In this document: positions 32,674-44,425 of the stretch, piece by piece
Layout: every line of letters begins with the position of its first letter
Numbering within the stretch: position 1 is the first letter of the stretch
Source of the DNA: Primulina eburnea
Lineage: Eukaryota > Streptophyta > Magnoliopsida > Lamiales > Gesneriaceae
Reading direction: 5' to 3'
Length of the DNA: 64,000 bases
Assembly: GCF_022965805.1 (NCBI RefSeq)
Contig: NC_133101.1
Span: forward strand, 51,292,342-51,356,341
Program-made: the position numbers and the translations under genes
Notes under the pieces: model-generated
Seen by the model: only the letters and a program-made list of their open reading frames with translations
Database searches by the model: none
What the model was told of the DNA's origin: nothing

Positions 32674-34465
32674 TGTGGGGACTCGGACGCTAATCATCTT
32701 CTTAATCTTCATTGGGACTAATTTAATCAATTAGAATAAACAGGGTCTAAATTTTTTTTTTTAAATGCGGAAGGTAATGGAATCATTCTATTATACAAAC
32801 CAGTATAATAATACAAATCCTGTATAACATGCATCTAGTTCAAAACTAAGGTTCAACTAATACAATCAAGTCATGAAACCTATCTATAACCAAGTCCGGA
32901 ATCACCCCTCTAATCTCGATCTTTCTTCACCTCTGTGACCCTGAACCTGTCCCACCTGTTGCCATGCATACATACAGAAAAGACAACAGCCGGATAACTC
33001 CGGTGAGATACAAATATCCCAGTATAAACAATGTATCAATGCAATCATATAAAACATATATAAAAGCATAAACAATCATTAAACATGTATTCAATCTGAT
33101 TACATGAACCAATACGAATCTGTATTTAAGTCAATGACTTATTATCTTATCTTAACTTATTTCTAACCTAGGGATCCCGATCTAATTTAGACTTCGGCAT
33201 GCTGTATCGAATGTCTACAATAGAAGTCGATCTGCATCTAAGCTCATCGATACACCGTAAGTCTAGGGTCTTAGCTGTTCTGACAAAGACCTGGCGGTTC
33301 TGCCCTAGCTAGGCTGATCTGCCCTAGACTGGGACTCTTGCTCTGCTATAATTCAATAGACAAAACATATCAATCTGATAATCTGCAAATATCAATGCAA
33401 TAAAATAAAGGATGTGATTTTGGGAAACTCAAGTCAAACCTAACTTGAGTTGTGCAATCCCGAATCAACATTTATTTATACCTTTCTTGCTGTCGCTCTG
33501 ATACAATCGAAATCTTGACTCAAAATCTGTCACTGTTCAATCTGGCAATGACAATATCAATATACTGTATCAATATTCTATTTAAATCAAAATATCTCTG
33601 TCTTATTAAATTCTGACGGTACAACAGTACAATCTTGCGTTACCGGTGATACCACACCAGTATATACCAATTCCATTAACTTATAATCAATCACCGTACA
33701 AATCTGACATCACATCTCAGTCAATTTAACTCTGAAATTCATAACAATTCCATAATCAATCTGTTTCTTAATCTAACTTCGATTCTATGATGTCTACTAT
33801 GTCAAGAACGCAATATATGAATCGTATCTGATTCTGGACATAGCATAATTTCAAATCTTAACAAAACGTAACAAAACTTACGTCCTGTAGTAGCTGTCGT
33901 TGTTAGGAACACGGTGTCGTACTCGGATTTAAATTTGGACGGACGGATTGATCGTAAAACGAATTCTGAAATCAACGAGCAATTTCCATTCCGCTTTCGT
34001 TTTTCCTTTGATTTTGCTGAAATTCTCGGTTGTATATATATATATACATACAAGAACATGCAAATGGACGAGTGGCTCAAAGTGCACACTGCACGTCTCG
34101 CGCATATGCGCGACCACCTTCCGTGCATATGCGTGAGACATTCTGTCTCGGCGCGTAGCTTCACAGAGACTCGCGCATATGCGCGCCCTTACTCGGCGCA
34201 TATGCGCGAGGCCATTGCTCAAATTTGCCAAGTCTCGGGTACCCTCGCGCATATGCGCGAATCTAAGTCGCGCATGTGCGCCAACCTCTCTGGACCTCTC
34301 GCGCATGTGCGCGCATCCGGTCGCGCATGTGCGACGATGCTACTGTCCTCGCACATCAATTTTCACACGCGTTCTCATTTCGGGTCTCGGTTAGCCCTTT
34401 CATAATTATCTCGATTAAAAATCCATAATCGTAATTTAACACGATAGAAAATCTCGGGCATTACA
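32674..34465 (-). mobile_element. G1 5' LTR
   Basis: 1792 bp, minus strand TGTAATGCCCGAG to GAGTCCCCACA. Carries the fuller palindrome array (34098-34340) missing from its 3' partner, and only a short TA tract (34034-34046). Confidence 0.9.
34098..34340. repeat. Palindrome array in G1 5' LTR
   Basis: Paired units such as TCGCGCATATGCGCGA, plus CGCGCATGTGCGC variants at the right end. Inter-unit sequences differ from G2, but the motif and the pairing are kept. Confidence 0.9.
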
Positions 34466-35870
34466 GGCAACAACTTCCTGCACATCTGATTGGTCCAGTA
34501 CTTCTGGTTCAGGTGTTTGAAGTATGTTTTGATTGCCATGACTTTCATTTTTTTCATCATCTTCCAAACTGATATCTGTAAATCGATTAACTAGCTCAAC
34601 TTGATCAGTTGGCTTATCAGTTAGTTCAGTTTCAACGAAATCAACATGACAGATTCTTCAACATTTAGGGTTTTCTTGTTGAAGACTCTATAAGATATAC
34701 TAACTGATGAGTATCCAAGAAATATTCCTTCTGCAGATTTAGCATCAAATGCTTTTAAATAATTTTTACCATTATCATCAATAAAACATCTGCAGCCGAA
34801 TATTTTGAAATAAGTAATTATACTTTTTCTTCCATGCCAGATCTCATATGGTGTTTTCATATGATTTTCATTAATCATTGATCTGTTCTGAGTGTAACAC
34901 GCAGTGTTTACTGCATCTGTCCAAATCTTTGATAAATACCAGAATCAGCAAGCATTGTTCTAGCAACTTCTTTAAGAGTCCGATTTCTTCTCTCATCTAC
35001 ACCATTTTGCTGAGGAGTTCTGGCTGCTGAGAGCTCATGCTTAATTCCAGCATTTTCTAGGAAATTTGAAAGAGTTTGATTGATGAATTCAGTTCCTCGA
35101 TCAGATCTGATTCGATCAATTCCAACTGATTTTTCATTTAAAAGTCTTTTGAAGAGTTTTATTAGTTGCGAAGCAGTATGGTCTTTAGATTTGAGAAAAA
35201 TAACCCAAGTAAATCTTGAAAAATCATCTATGACTACCAAGGTGTATTTCATTCCTCCTAAGCTCATGACTGGTATAGGACCAAAGAGATCCATGTGCAA
35301 CAGTTCTAAGCATCGGGATGAATATTTACAGCCCTTGTTTTTAAAAGAGGATCGTACTTGTTTACCGTACTGACATGCTGAGCAAAGTTTTTCTTTTGAA
35401 AAGTCTATTTTGAGCAAACCAGTTACAAGTTCATGTTTACTCAGATAGGCAATGGATTTAAAGTTTAAATGATTTAGTCACTTATGCCACAACCAGTTTT
35501 TAGATGATTTGGAAGCAATAAAACAAACTGGTTCATAAGTTTGATCATTCCAAATGACTTTATATGTGTTTCCACAACGTTTGCCAGTTAGTATGATTTC
35601 ATCGGTTGAAGTTTTGACTGAACATGAGTTTTTGTCAAATTGTACTGAGAATCCACCGTCGCATAACTGACTGATGCTAATCAAGTTATACTTCAGGTTT
35701 TCTACTAACAGAACATCTTTAAAAGTAAAGTTACCATGGATAAGCTTACCCTTACCCACAGTTCTACCTTTGGAATTGTCCCCGAAACTGATGTTTGGAC
35801 CACTGTATTTGATCAGTTGAGATAACGCACTTGCATCTCCTGTCATATGTCGCGAATATCCACTGTCCAA
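34466..35870 (-). pseudogene. Copia-1 pol, protease and integrase portion
   Basis: Minus strand. Protease at 35870-35478 has DSGYSRHMTG (catalytic DSG; Tyr in the place of the usual Cys). The pre-integrase domain at WLWHK is followed by a TAG near 35477 replacing Arg. Integrase (35417-34908) has CSACQYGKQVRSSFKNKG, the first catalytic Asp in HMDLFGPI, the second in RSDRGTEF, and Glu in PQQNGVDERRNRTLKE. A frameshift near 34915 breaks it; 34878-34621 continues with KTPYEIWHGRKSIITYFKIF and FLGYSSVSISYRVFN. The reading frame then meets G1 at 34465 and resumes at 11487. Confidence 0.9.
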
Positions 35871-36789
35871 ATACCATATTCAGTTCTTGTTTGTACCTGT
35901 TACCTGCAATCACACAAATAATATAACTGGGTACACATATCTATTTGGGTCATGAGCTGATTAGTCCCTTAGGAACCCACACTTGGATTAGTCTAACAGA
36001 ATTTCCAGTAGCTGTATTCCAAATGGTTTTTCTCGCCTTTTGTGTGCTTGGTGTGTAGTGTACAGATGATACAATATGTGTTTTATCTTTATTCAACTGA
36101 TTGTTCAGTCTATATCTCTTCTAAACTGGCTTGCAATTATAGTAATTGAAATAGCTATTCGAATTGTTCTTGTGAAACCTCTTTGATGACTGACTTTGTG
36201 AATCAGTTGAGAATTTTTGACTATAACCAATCCCATATCTTCTAGCCTTGTTCATATTCTCAGTAGGTTGCTCAATCAGTTTACTGGGCTCAATTTGTTC
36301 TTGTACCACTGCTGTTTTGACAAAGTGAATGTATTTCCCTTTGTCTATTTTTAGCTTTGGTTGAGTATCATTTGGATACATTTCTCCTTGAGTGTTGAAC
36401 CCTAAACCAGTTTTATCAGACACTGATTTTTGTGAATTCTGCATCTCATTCAGTGCAGTAGATGACTTGTTCCAAGACTGAATGAGCTCAGTCTGTTTTG
36501 AGTTTTCAAGAATCAACTTCTGGATTAATGACTGATTTTTGTTTCTCTCTGCTTTAAATCAGCAATTTCCCTTTTTAGACTCAACCCATCAACTAATTCA
36601 TCAGTTTTGGTTTTATTGTCTGTGGGATCAGTTTGCTTTGCTTTGATTTTTTCAAATGATGATGCAAGCTTTTGATACTCATTTACCATGTCATGTAGTG
36701 TTAGAATGAGTTCTTCTCATGTGAAATCAGTTGAGCTGAAATCAAATACCTGTTGGCTAGATGATTTTTCTTCTGCATCATTAGCCATC
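35871..36789 (-). pseudogene. Copia-1 gag C-terminal / gag-pol linker
   Basis: Degenerate stretch between the gag knuckle and protease. The open piece 36516-36121 reads ENSKQTELIQSWNKSSTAL and KLKIDKGKYIHFVKT. The upstream part encodes a Lys/Glu-rich, probably coiled-coil segment. Several stops and frame changes. The same type of linker is in copia-2 at 44448-45358. Confidence 0.7.
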
Positions 36790-37899
36790 AAGCACTTGAC
36801 TTCCTCATCATCACTAGAGCTGCATGAGCTTTCTGGTTCTGACTCCTCACTGTCAGTTCTGCCCATTTAGATTTGTTTTCTTCAGCTAAGAGTACCTCAA
36901 GTTTATTTCTGAAGGACTTCTTATCTTCCTTGGGTCTTCTTTTGTGCTCATATGATTTCTTTCTTTTATTAGTTGAGCCTTGACTGTCCTTCTTGGGTTT
37001 AGGACAATCAGAAATAAAGTGATCTGATTTGCCACAGTTGTAGCAGGAATTTGATTCATCTTTGGAGTTGTTCCTTTGGTATGGCTTCTGGAAGTTTCCT
37101 TGATTCTTTCTCATGAACCTTCCAAATTTTTTGATGAACAATGACATAGCATCACTGCTCAACTGATCAGCAGATTTCTCGACTGAACTGATTGGTTCTG
37201 TTCTGACAGCAGCTAGAGCAGTTGTGGCTGCAGGGGTAGATGGTTCTCCTTCTCTGGTCTGCAGCTCAAATTCATAAGCCTTTAAATCAGCAAACAGATC
37301 ATGAAGTTCAATCTGGTTCAGATCTTTGGACTCCCTCATTGCCATGGTCTTGACATCACATTCCTTGGGAAGACATCTCATTACCTTCAGTGCAATCTCT
37401 TTGTTAGTATACATTTTTCCAAGTGCATTCAACTCATTTATGATACTGCTTACTCTTTCATCATACTCTTGCATTGATTCTCCTGCTTTCATTTTGATGT
37501 TATCAAACTTTTGAACAGCAATAGAAAGTTTATTTTCTTTGGTTTGATCATTTTCTTCACACAGCTGGATCAGCTTTTCCCAAATTTCTTTGGCTGACTT
37601 ACACATATTTATTTTGCTGAAGGTTACTCTGTCCAGCGTTTTGTACAGAATGTCTTTAGCCACATTATCAAGATTTGCTTTTCTTTCTCAGTTGTCCATT
37701 CATCTCTGGGCTTTTCTATTCTTTGTGGTGCCCCTTCTGTTATGGCAACTGCTGTATTTGTTTTTAGAATCTTCATGGGTCCATCAGTTATGACATACCA
37801 CATGTCATCATCTTGTGCAGTTAAATGAGCCCGCATTCTGATTTTCCAATCATCAAATTCTTCTCTGGAGAATATAGGAATTTTGTTGAATGAAGTCAT
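36788..37899 (-). pseudogene. Copia-1 gag (UBN2-type) with CCHC knuckle
   Basis: ATG at 37899 (MTSFNKIPIFSREEFDDWKI). Then RAHLTAQDDDMWYVITDG and, after a 4-base deletion near 37690 that shifts the frame, VAKDILYKTLDRVTFSKINM, KSAKEIWEKLIQLCE, YDERVSSIINELNALGK, LHDLFADLKAYEFEL and the zinc knuckle CYNCGKSDHFISDC. The duplicate at 38738-39150 lacks the 4-base deletion, so the lesion arose after the copies separated. The UBN2 and knuckle order is that of Sirevirus-like copia gag. Confidence 0.9.
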
Positions 37900-37945
37900 G
37901 CTAGCAAGTTTATAGATCAAAAGAATTCAAGAACAAGATTCAACC

Positions 37946-37957
37946 GCTCTGATACCA
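37946..37957 (-). other. Copia-1 inner primer binding site
   Basis: Minus strand TGGTATCAGAGC, two bases (AG) after the end of LTR B. Confidence 0.9.
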
Positions 37958-37959
37958 CT

Positions 37960-38737
37960 TGATAGGATCGATTAACGTATCAAGAGTTTTTAGAAAGGGG
38001 GTTGAATAAACACTCACACTTAAAACTAATCTTTTTGAATTTTGAGTTCAGTTTGGTGACAAACTGATTCTCGGAATCTTGCTGGTCAATGACAATCAGT
38101 TAAATTAAAGTAGTTGCGGAAAGTAACTGACTGAAAGATAGAATACAAAACTGAAATAAAATACGCAAGGATTGTTTCTGGATGTTCGTAGATTTCAATT
38201 ACTCCTACGTCACCCCTTCTATCTCAAGGATAGGATTTCCACTAAAAGACTTAGATCGAATACAAGATTTGTACTGAACCACTTCAGTTTGGACTTATCA
38301 CTGCCAAAAGCTGAAACTCCTAGTATTACAAAATGTTCTCAGTGTGTAACTTATCTTAGCACTATCGAATTCAAAAGTGCTAGTGAGCTCAAATTGTAGC
38401 CTTGACTGCTACGAATAAACCAAGTAAGAGTGAGCTAAGATTTTGGCAGAGTAATAGCAAGCTTTGAATAGAGTGATCTTCTTCTTCTTGTTCTTCAGTT
38501 GTTCTTCTGTCATATTTATAAGCTTCCCTTCCAACGGTAACTTGAGATATATTTGAATCTTTGTGTCCGTTGATTGCCATTTCATTATTCTTTGGTCATT
38601 GTTTGCTTCATTTATTGTAATGCGGCGTTTTAACTGCTTTAGCCGAAATGCGTTGTTCTAAGCTGTATTGATTGAGGTGCGGCGTTTCATATTCAGTTGT
38701 AGTATGCTATGTCTCTTTGTTGGTTGAATGTTCTTTC
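37960..38737 (-). mobile_element. Copia-1 internal LTR B (truncated)
   Basis: Matches LTR A from 3982 to about 4770 and then stops within GAATGTTCTTTC, joining gag sequence. The joined sequences share CTTTC, a likely microhomology. The U3 end of this LTR is missing, so it could not serve as a normal 5' LTR. Confidence 0.9.
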
Positions 38738-39150
38738 ATTTTGATGTTATCAAACTTTTGAACAGCAAAAGAAAGTTTATTTTCTTTGGTTTGATCATTT
38801 CCTTCACACAGCTGGATCAGCTTTTCCCAAATTTCTTTGGCTGACTTACACATCTTTATTTTGATGAAGGTTACTTTGTCCAGTGTTTTGTACAGAATGT
38901 CTTTAGCCACATTATCAAGATTTGCTTTTCTTTTATCTTCAGTTGTCCATTCATCTCTGGGTTTTTCTATTCTTTGTGGTGCCCCTTCTGTTATGGCAAC
39001 TGCTGTATTTGTTTTTAGAATCTTCATGGGTCCATCAGTTATGACATACCACATGTCATCATCTTGTGCAGCTAAATGAGCCTGCATTCTGATTTTTCAA
39101 TCATCAAATTCTTCTCTGGAAAACATAGGAATTTTGTTGAATGAAGTCAT
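38738..39150 (-). pseudogene. Second copia-1 gag fragment
   Basis: N-terminal third of gag between LTR C and the deletion junction: ATG at 39150, a TGA in place of the Trp of DDWKI near 39106, then MQAHLAAQDDDMWYVITDG, VAKDILYKTLDKVTFIKIKM, IQLCEGNDQTKENKLSFAVQ, ending at NIKMK where LTR B sequence begins. Very close to 37500-37899. Confidence 0.88.
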
Positions 39151-39196
39151 GCTAGCAAATTTATAGATCAAAAGTATTCAAGAACAAGATTCAACC

Positions 39197-39208
39197 GCTC
39201 TGATACCA
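39197..39208 (-). other. Copia-1 outer primer binding site
   Basis: Minus strand TGGTATCAGAGC, two bases before LTR C on the plus strand. Confidence 0.9.
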
Positions 39209-39210
39209 TT

Positions 39211-40106
39211 TGATAGGATCGATTAACGTATCAAGAGTGTTTAGAAGGGGGGGTTGAATAAACACTAACAATTAAAACTGATCTTTTCGAATTTCAGTTC
39301 ATTTTGGTGACAAACTGATTCTTGGAATCTTGCTGGTCAATGACAATCAGTTAAACTAAAGTAGTTGACCTCACCCCTTCTATCTCAAGGATAGGATTTC
39401 CACTAAAAGACTTTGATCGAATACAAAATCTGTACTGACCCACTTCAGTTTGGACTTATTACTACCAAAAGCTGAAACTCTTAGTATTACAAAATGTTCT
39501 CAGTGCGTAACTGATCTTAGCACTACGAATTCAACGATTATTACAAAGTGCTAGTGAGCTCAAATTGTAACCTTGACTGCTAGGAATAAACCAAGTAAGA
39601 GTGAGCTATGATTTTGGCAGAGTAATAGCAAGCTTTGAATAGAGTGATCTTCTTCTTCTTGTTATTCAGCTGTTTTTCTGTCATATTTATAAGCTTCCCT
39701 TCCAACGGTAACTTGAGATATATTTGAATCTTTGTGTCCGTTGATTGCCACTTCATTATTCTTTGGTCATTGTTTGCTTCATTTATTGTAATGCCGCATC
39801 TTAACTGCTTTAGTCGAAATGCGTTGTTCTAAGCTGTATTGATTGAGGTGCAGCGTTTCATATTCAGTTGCAGTATGCTATGTCTCTTTGTCGGTTGAAT
39901 GTTCTTTCCCGAGACATGTTTAGTTTAAGGATGCTTAGCTTAAAAGCATACGACTGAATATATCAACTGATCGGTTTCCAACTGATCAGTTTTCTTTATT
40001 AGATCTGCTGATTTCAGTTGTTAAGTCCAGTTGCTGAATATAATTGCGCTTATCAGTTGGTTGATCAGTTTGTCAAACTCCAGAATTTAGAGTTTGGTTT
40101 TCAACA
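39211..40106 (-). mobile_element. Copia-1 5' LTR (LTR C)
   Basis: 896 bp with both ends intact (TGATAGG at 39211; TCAACA at 40106). About 93 bp present in LTR A is deleted near 39368 (GTAGTTG joined to ACCTCACC). Directly followed by TSD ATAAA. Confidence 0.92.
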
Positions 40107-42654
40107 ATAAACATTTTCATGACATGCATCACATAAACCTTAACATTTTTCCATTTTCCTCAACATGACATAAAACCTTTTCATGATCATAACATTTTTA
40201 CTTTTCCTTTTCTTTTTCCTTTGTTTAATTGAGATGGTTAATTGTGACTTTCCTGATCATGATCATAAATCGATGGATCCATCTACATGTAACCACAATA
40301 CTGAGCGGCGGGGGACACCAGCAACACTCGCACCGGTCAACTGGGCCATGGCCTATCATTTTTCGAATAGAAATACGATCTTCGGGGCTACCTCAGGGGC
40401 CTTTTCCCATAAATGGGCTCCTCTGGGGCTTTTTTCGCTCACGATATTCCCATTCTTACCGTTACCACATAACCGTTACCACATATTCGTAATGATAGAA
40501 ACACGATCGTCGGGTTCCCACTGGGACCATAACCCTCACGACGTCGCCAAAATTAACGAATTAGTCACAATCAATTCACTTCCTTCAACATTTACATTCT
40601 CATCAATTTATCAAAATCATGCATAAAATAACATTTTGTTTTTGAAACCAAGCATGCAACATGTCTTTTAAATGTCTTCCTTAAATCATAAAAATCCCTT
40701 AGAGATTTAAAAATCATAATTTAATCATGAACATTTCATAAACATTTAAAAATAATCATAATATCATAAAAATAGCATTTAGCATGACTTTTACTAATTT
40801 CTAGATGTAAAAAGACCGTTTTACCCCTGGACGTGACATTTTACGTTTTGGAAATTTACTTGATTTTCATGACACTAACATGTCCCAATTAATTATTTAA
40901 GCTTACATGAATTTTTCCATAATTTTATTTAGCTTAAATGTTAGACTTTTTCATTTATCTTTAAATAATTGTTTTGACGGTGTTTTAATCCCGAAAAATC
41001 CCAAACTTTAATATAAAATTCCAAATTCTAAATTTAGTCTTTTTATATTATTTTAGCGCTTATGGACCACGACTCAACCCCGTGATCCGTTTTCCAATTT
41101 TTCTTTATTTAAAACACCCTATTTGACACCTAAACTTCGACCCCGAGCCAACTTCCGATTTTCACGAGTTACCCCCGAACCATGTCGAACCAAAACTTGA
41201 CCAACATCCTAAACTAGCCTCCTGGAACCTTATACCACTAAGAACGCTGCCCAAAAACAAAAACGAAGCCCCTCCCACGTGACCCTATGCTGGCCGAGAG
41301 TAGTATCCTACATGGACTCTATGTTTGATGCAACCAGGACCCTAGCCGACCATCTAGCCATGAACCATCGCACCTAACACTTACCTAGGACCCTAAGGCC
41401 TCCTCCTAACCCAGCCCGTGACCCTGAGTTGAGCCCCTCAACCCATGGACCCGTGCGAAGTCTGCAACAGCTGTGGGCTGTGCTCTCGGGTAGAATCCTT
41501 GAGTGGCTAGGACTCTTCCCCAGCTCTTACTGTGAATCATAGCTTGGCTAGGGCTCCCTCCCTGACTCACCCATGACCTTGGCTAGCCCCCGAAACAAGC
41601 AAACCAAGCCCCAGCCCCTGCAATGAAAAACTCGAACCCTATAACCCATGACAGCAACTCACGGTTGCTTGGGTGTTTTTGCTTCTGCCAAATTTTTGGG
41701 ATGTTCAGGGTGAGTTTGTGCGATTCTAAAACAGGTGTATACCACTCTTGAACTTACCTTATGTCATGGCAGCCCTTGGTTTAACAAAAAAACGTGAATC
41801 ATGGCATGCAATAAGAGATACGTAAATCATGCAAAATAGAAAACAAGGCAACAACTTCGGTTTTTCATGTTTCATAAAAAACTTTTAAAAACATATTATG
41901 ACATGATGGATGAGAAAAGGAAGATTAAGGCGTGCCTTTGCGTAATTTACGCACGAATAAACGTTGACGACGAAGAACGGGACGCAAACGTTGGCTTGTT
42001 TCCTCTAGAGCCCTTCGCAAATCATTCAAAGTGAAAATATGTGTGCTGCCGTGTGTGGGGAGGTGAATGAGGGAGAGTTTTCAGAAAATAAAACAGGTGG
42101 CCGATGGTTTGTTGTTTCTAGAATAGGGTTTTGTGAGTTATTTTTATATTTTAAACCAATTTGATTACTAATTAGGCCTTAGGCATAATAAGCCATTAAA
42201 ATTAGGCCTATTAGTCTAATTAGGATTTAAATAAAATATTAACAAAGTTTTTCCTTAATTAAATATTTGAATTTATTAGCCGGATTGCCTAAAAGCTCGT
42301 ATTTTAGTTGAAAAACCAACACCGATAAAATTTACGCCCCGGCATATAAAATCACCTCAAAACCCTTTATTTTCAAAAATACTAAAAAGCATCAACCATA
42401 TTTTAAATAATTAAAAATAATTATCTAATAAAAACATTTTACATTTTTCAGCCCTCGGTCCCCGTTCCTCCATCGTCGCTTGAATATTCCTTAAAAATAC
42501 CATTTTATGCATGATGACAATAAAAATCACATTTAACATATAAACAAGTATGTCACATAATTAATTAGCAATTAAAGTCAATTAATTACTCATTTTTCAT
42601 ATTTCATAGATTTGCATGCAGTTGAATTACGTCTTCTTAATTTTGGACCTTACA
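40107..42654 (-). mobile_element. Solo LTR L-1, 5' part (right of copia-1)
   Basis: Minus strand starts TGTAAGGTCCAAAATTAAG at 42654 and continues across copia-1 to 3363. It matches the plus-strand copy at 59059-63674, for example around GGTCAACTGGGCCATGG and the ATGGATCCATCTAC section near 40270. Possible short ORFs (40183-40626) are not conserved as protein. The remaining sequence is AT-rich, non-coding LTR. Confidence 0.88.
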
Positions 42655-42659
42655 GTCTA

Positions 42660-43150
42660 GGTATAAGAAACCACACTTCATTTCTATTAAACTGATTCAG
42701 TTCTTCTTGCATAGCTTCAATCCAACTGGGATCCAGAAGAGCTTCTTCAATCTTCTTTGGTTCATCCTGAGAAATAAAATCAACATGCATATATTCATTT
42801 ATCATTTGTCTTCTGGTTCTTAATGGAGCTGCTGGATTTCCAATAACCAAAGGTGGAGGGTGTGATTTTCTCCAAACAAAAGGGTTTTGAGGGATTTTTT
42901 CTGATTCAATGGATTTGGATCATGCTCAGGTAAAGCGGTATTAAGTTCTGGAATGTCAGCTGCTAGTTCTGGTACATCCTGTGTCTGTACAACTGGTTCT
43001 ACCAAAAGAATGTCTGGTTCTGGATTTTGAGCATATTTGACACTTGATTTTGCATCATCTTCATTATCCAGTTCCAGATGAATTCTGTTTAATCTGTTAC
43101 TTAGATTTGACAAGTTAGAAATTTCAAGAGCACTGCTATCTTCATCAAAG
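42660..43150 (-). pseudogene. Copia-2 pol linker and start of RT
   Basis: Minus strand 43113-42820 is the acidic linker (LDNEDDAKSSVKYAQNPEPD). 42850-42660 reads VIGNPAAPLRTRRQMINEYM, then EALLDPSWIEAMQEELNQF, the N-terminal edge of the copia RT domain, and breaks at the TSD GTCTA. Continues at 3362. Confidence 0.88.
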
Positions 43151-44425
43151 ACGACATGAATAGATTCTTCAACATTGAGATTTCTATTATTGAAAATTCT
43201 ATACGCTTTTCTTACTGTTGAATATCCAAGAAAAATTCTTGCATCTGATTTTGAGTCAAATACTGATTAATAATTTTTACCATTATTATGCACAAATTAT
43301 CTGCAACCAAACACATGAAAATATGATACATTTAGGCTTGCTCCCTTTCCATATCTCATATGGAGTCTGATTATGCCTCTTGTTGATCATGGTTTTGTTT
43401 TGTGTGTAACACGCGGTGTTGATTGCTTCTTCCCAGAAGCGCTAAGAGATGTCTGCATCTGCTAGCATTGTTCTAGCAGCTTCTTTAAGATTTTTGTTTC
43501 TCCTCTCAACTACTCCATTTTGTTGAGGCATTCTGGCAGCTGAATATTCATGATGAATACACTGTTCATCTAGGTATAACTCAAGAATTTTGTTAGTAAA
43601 TTTAGTACCCCTGTCACTTCTGATTTTAATGACAAAGACTTATTTTTAATTTTTAATCATTTTCAGAAACTTGATCAGAAGGCCACTGGTTTGATCTTTT
43701 CCAGCCAGAAAGATGACCCAAGTAAATCTAGAAAAGTCATCATCAACAACAAGAGTGTATTTCATTCCCCCTAAGCTCATGATATGGATTGGACCAAATA
43801 AGTCAATATGCAATAATTCCAAACATCTTGATGTTGATTTACCACCTTTATTCTTAAAGCTAGATCTTACTTGTTTGCCAAGTTGACATGCAGAACATAC
43901 ATGATTCTTAACAAACCTAATATCAGGTAGTCCATAAACTATATTCTGCTTCTTGAGATTATTGATTGACTTGAAGTTAAGATGATTCAATCTCTTGTGC
44001 CATAGCCAATGCTTATCACTTCGGAGGCAACTAAACATGTAGGAACATTAACATGATTTTTGTTCCATGATACTTTGTAAGTGTTGCATTCTCTCTTTCC
44101 GGTTAAGACTATAGACTCATTAGCATCTTTAACTGTGCATGCGTGCTTCTAAAAATCTACTGAGTAATCATTATCCCACAGTTAAATTGTAACAGAGATT
44201 TTGAAGAAAGAGCACATCATTTATAGTGATATTACCATGGATAATCTTACCCTTACCCACGGTTTTACATTTTGAGTTGTCCCCAAAAGTTATCTTTGGT
44301 CCATTAAAATTCATTATTTCTGAAAGTAGACTCTTTTGTCCAGTCATATGTCTGGAACATCCACTATCCAGATACCATGTAGAGCTGCTTATCTTGGCTT
44401 TCCTCTCCTGTTTCTGCAAACACAA
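43151..44425 (-). pseudogene. Copia-2 protease and integrase
   Basis: Minus strand. Protease: WYLDSGCSRHMTGQKSLLSE (intact DSGCS) at 44400-44330, then FGDNSKCKTVGKGKIIHG. A degenerate gap follows. Pre-integrase: HWLWHKRLNHLNFKS, CSACQLGKQVRSSFKNKG. Integrase core: HIDLFGPI (first Asp), FSRFTWVIFLAGKDQ, then past a stop near 43646 IRSDRGTK (second Asp) and MPQQNGVVERRNK (Glu). The Asp-Asp-Glu triad remains readable but the frame breaks at least three times. Confidence 0.88.

Larger units (their letters stand above)
11488..34465 (-). mobile_element. Gypsy G1 (Tekay/Del-like chromovirus) inserted in copia-1 pol
   Basis: Minus strand: 5' LTR 34465-32674, PBS 32668-32657, gag 32414-31326, then the G2 array (31325 to about 14864), then RNase H end and integrase 14846 to about 13200, polypurine tract, 3' LTR 13099-11488. 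Compared with its sister G1b, everything from the end of the gag linker to mid RNase H (about 1.7 kb: protease, RT) is gone and the G2 array stands there. It is clearly non-autonomous. It splits copia-1 between integrase and RT. Confidence 0.88.
3982..40106 (-). mobile_element. Copia-1: Sirevirus-like Ty1/copia element with extra ORFs and a third LTR
   Basis: Minus strand, read right to left: LTR C (40106-39211), PBS, gag piece (39150-38738), truncated LTR B (38737-37960), PBS, gag, protease, integrase, [gypsy G1], RT, RNase H (stop 9717), accessory region (9716-4984), polypurine tract, LTR A (4969-3982). Flanking ATAAA TSDs bound the two outermost LTRs. The polypurine tract next to TTTTGTCAAACACCAT and the UBN2-type gag fit Sireviruses. 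The accessory region holds an env-like ORF and two antisense ORFs. Pol is broken by stops, frameshifts and the G1 insertion. Confidence 0.9.

Noticed and set aside
37946..37957. tRNA-Met gene fragment
   Set aside because: The 12-base match to the tRNA 3' end is the retrotransposon primer binding site; no tRNA fold surrounds it.
3982..40106. Endogenous retrovirus or pararetrovirus explanation for the env-like ORF
   Set aside because: Order of domains (integrase before RT), UBN2 gag and LTR ends are those of Ty1/copia. No movement protein, coat or clear fusion-type envelope is visible.
40183..40626. 147-codon plus-strand ORF with a hydrophobic start
   Set aside because: Lies within solo LTR L-1. 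The L-2 and L-3 copies do not keep the frame.
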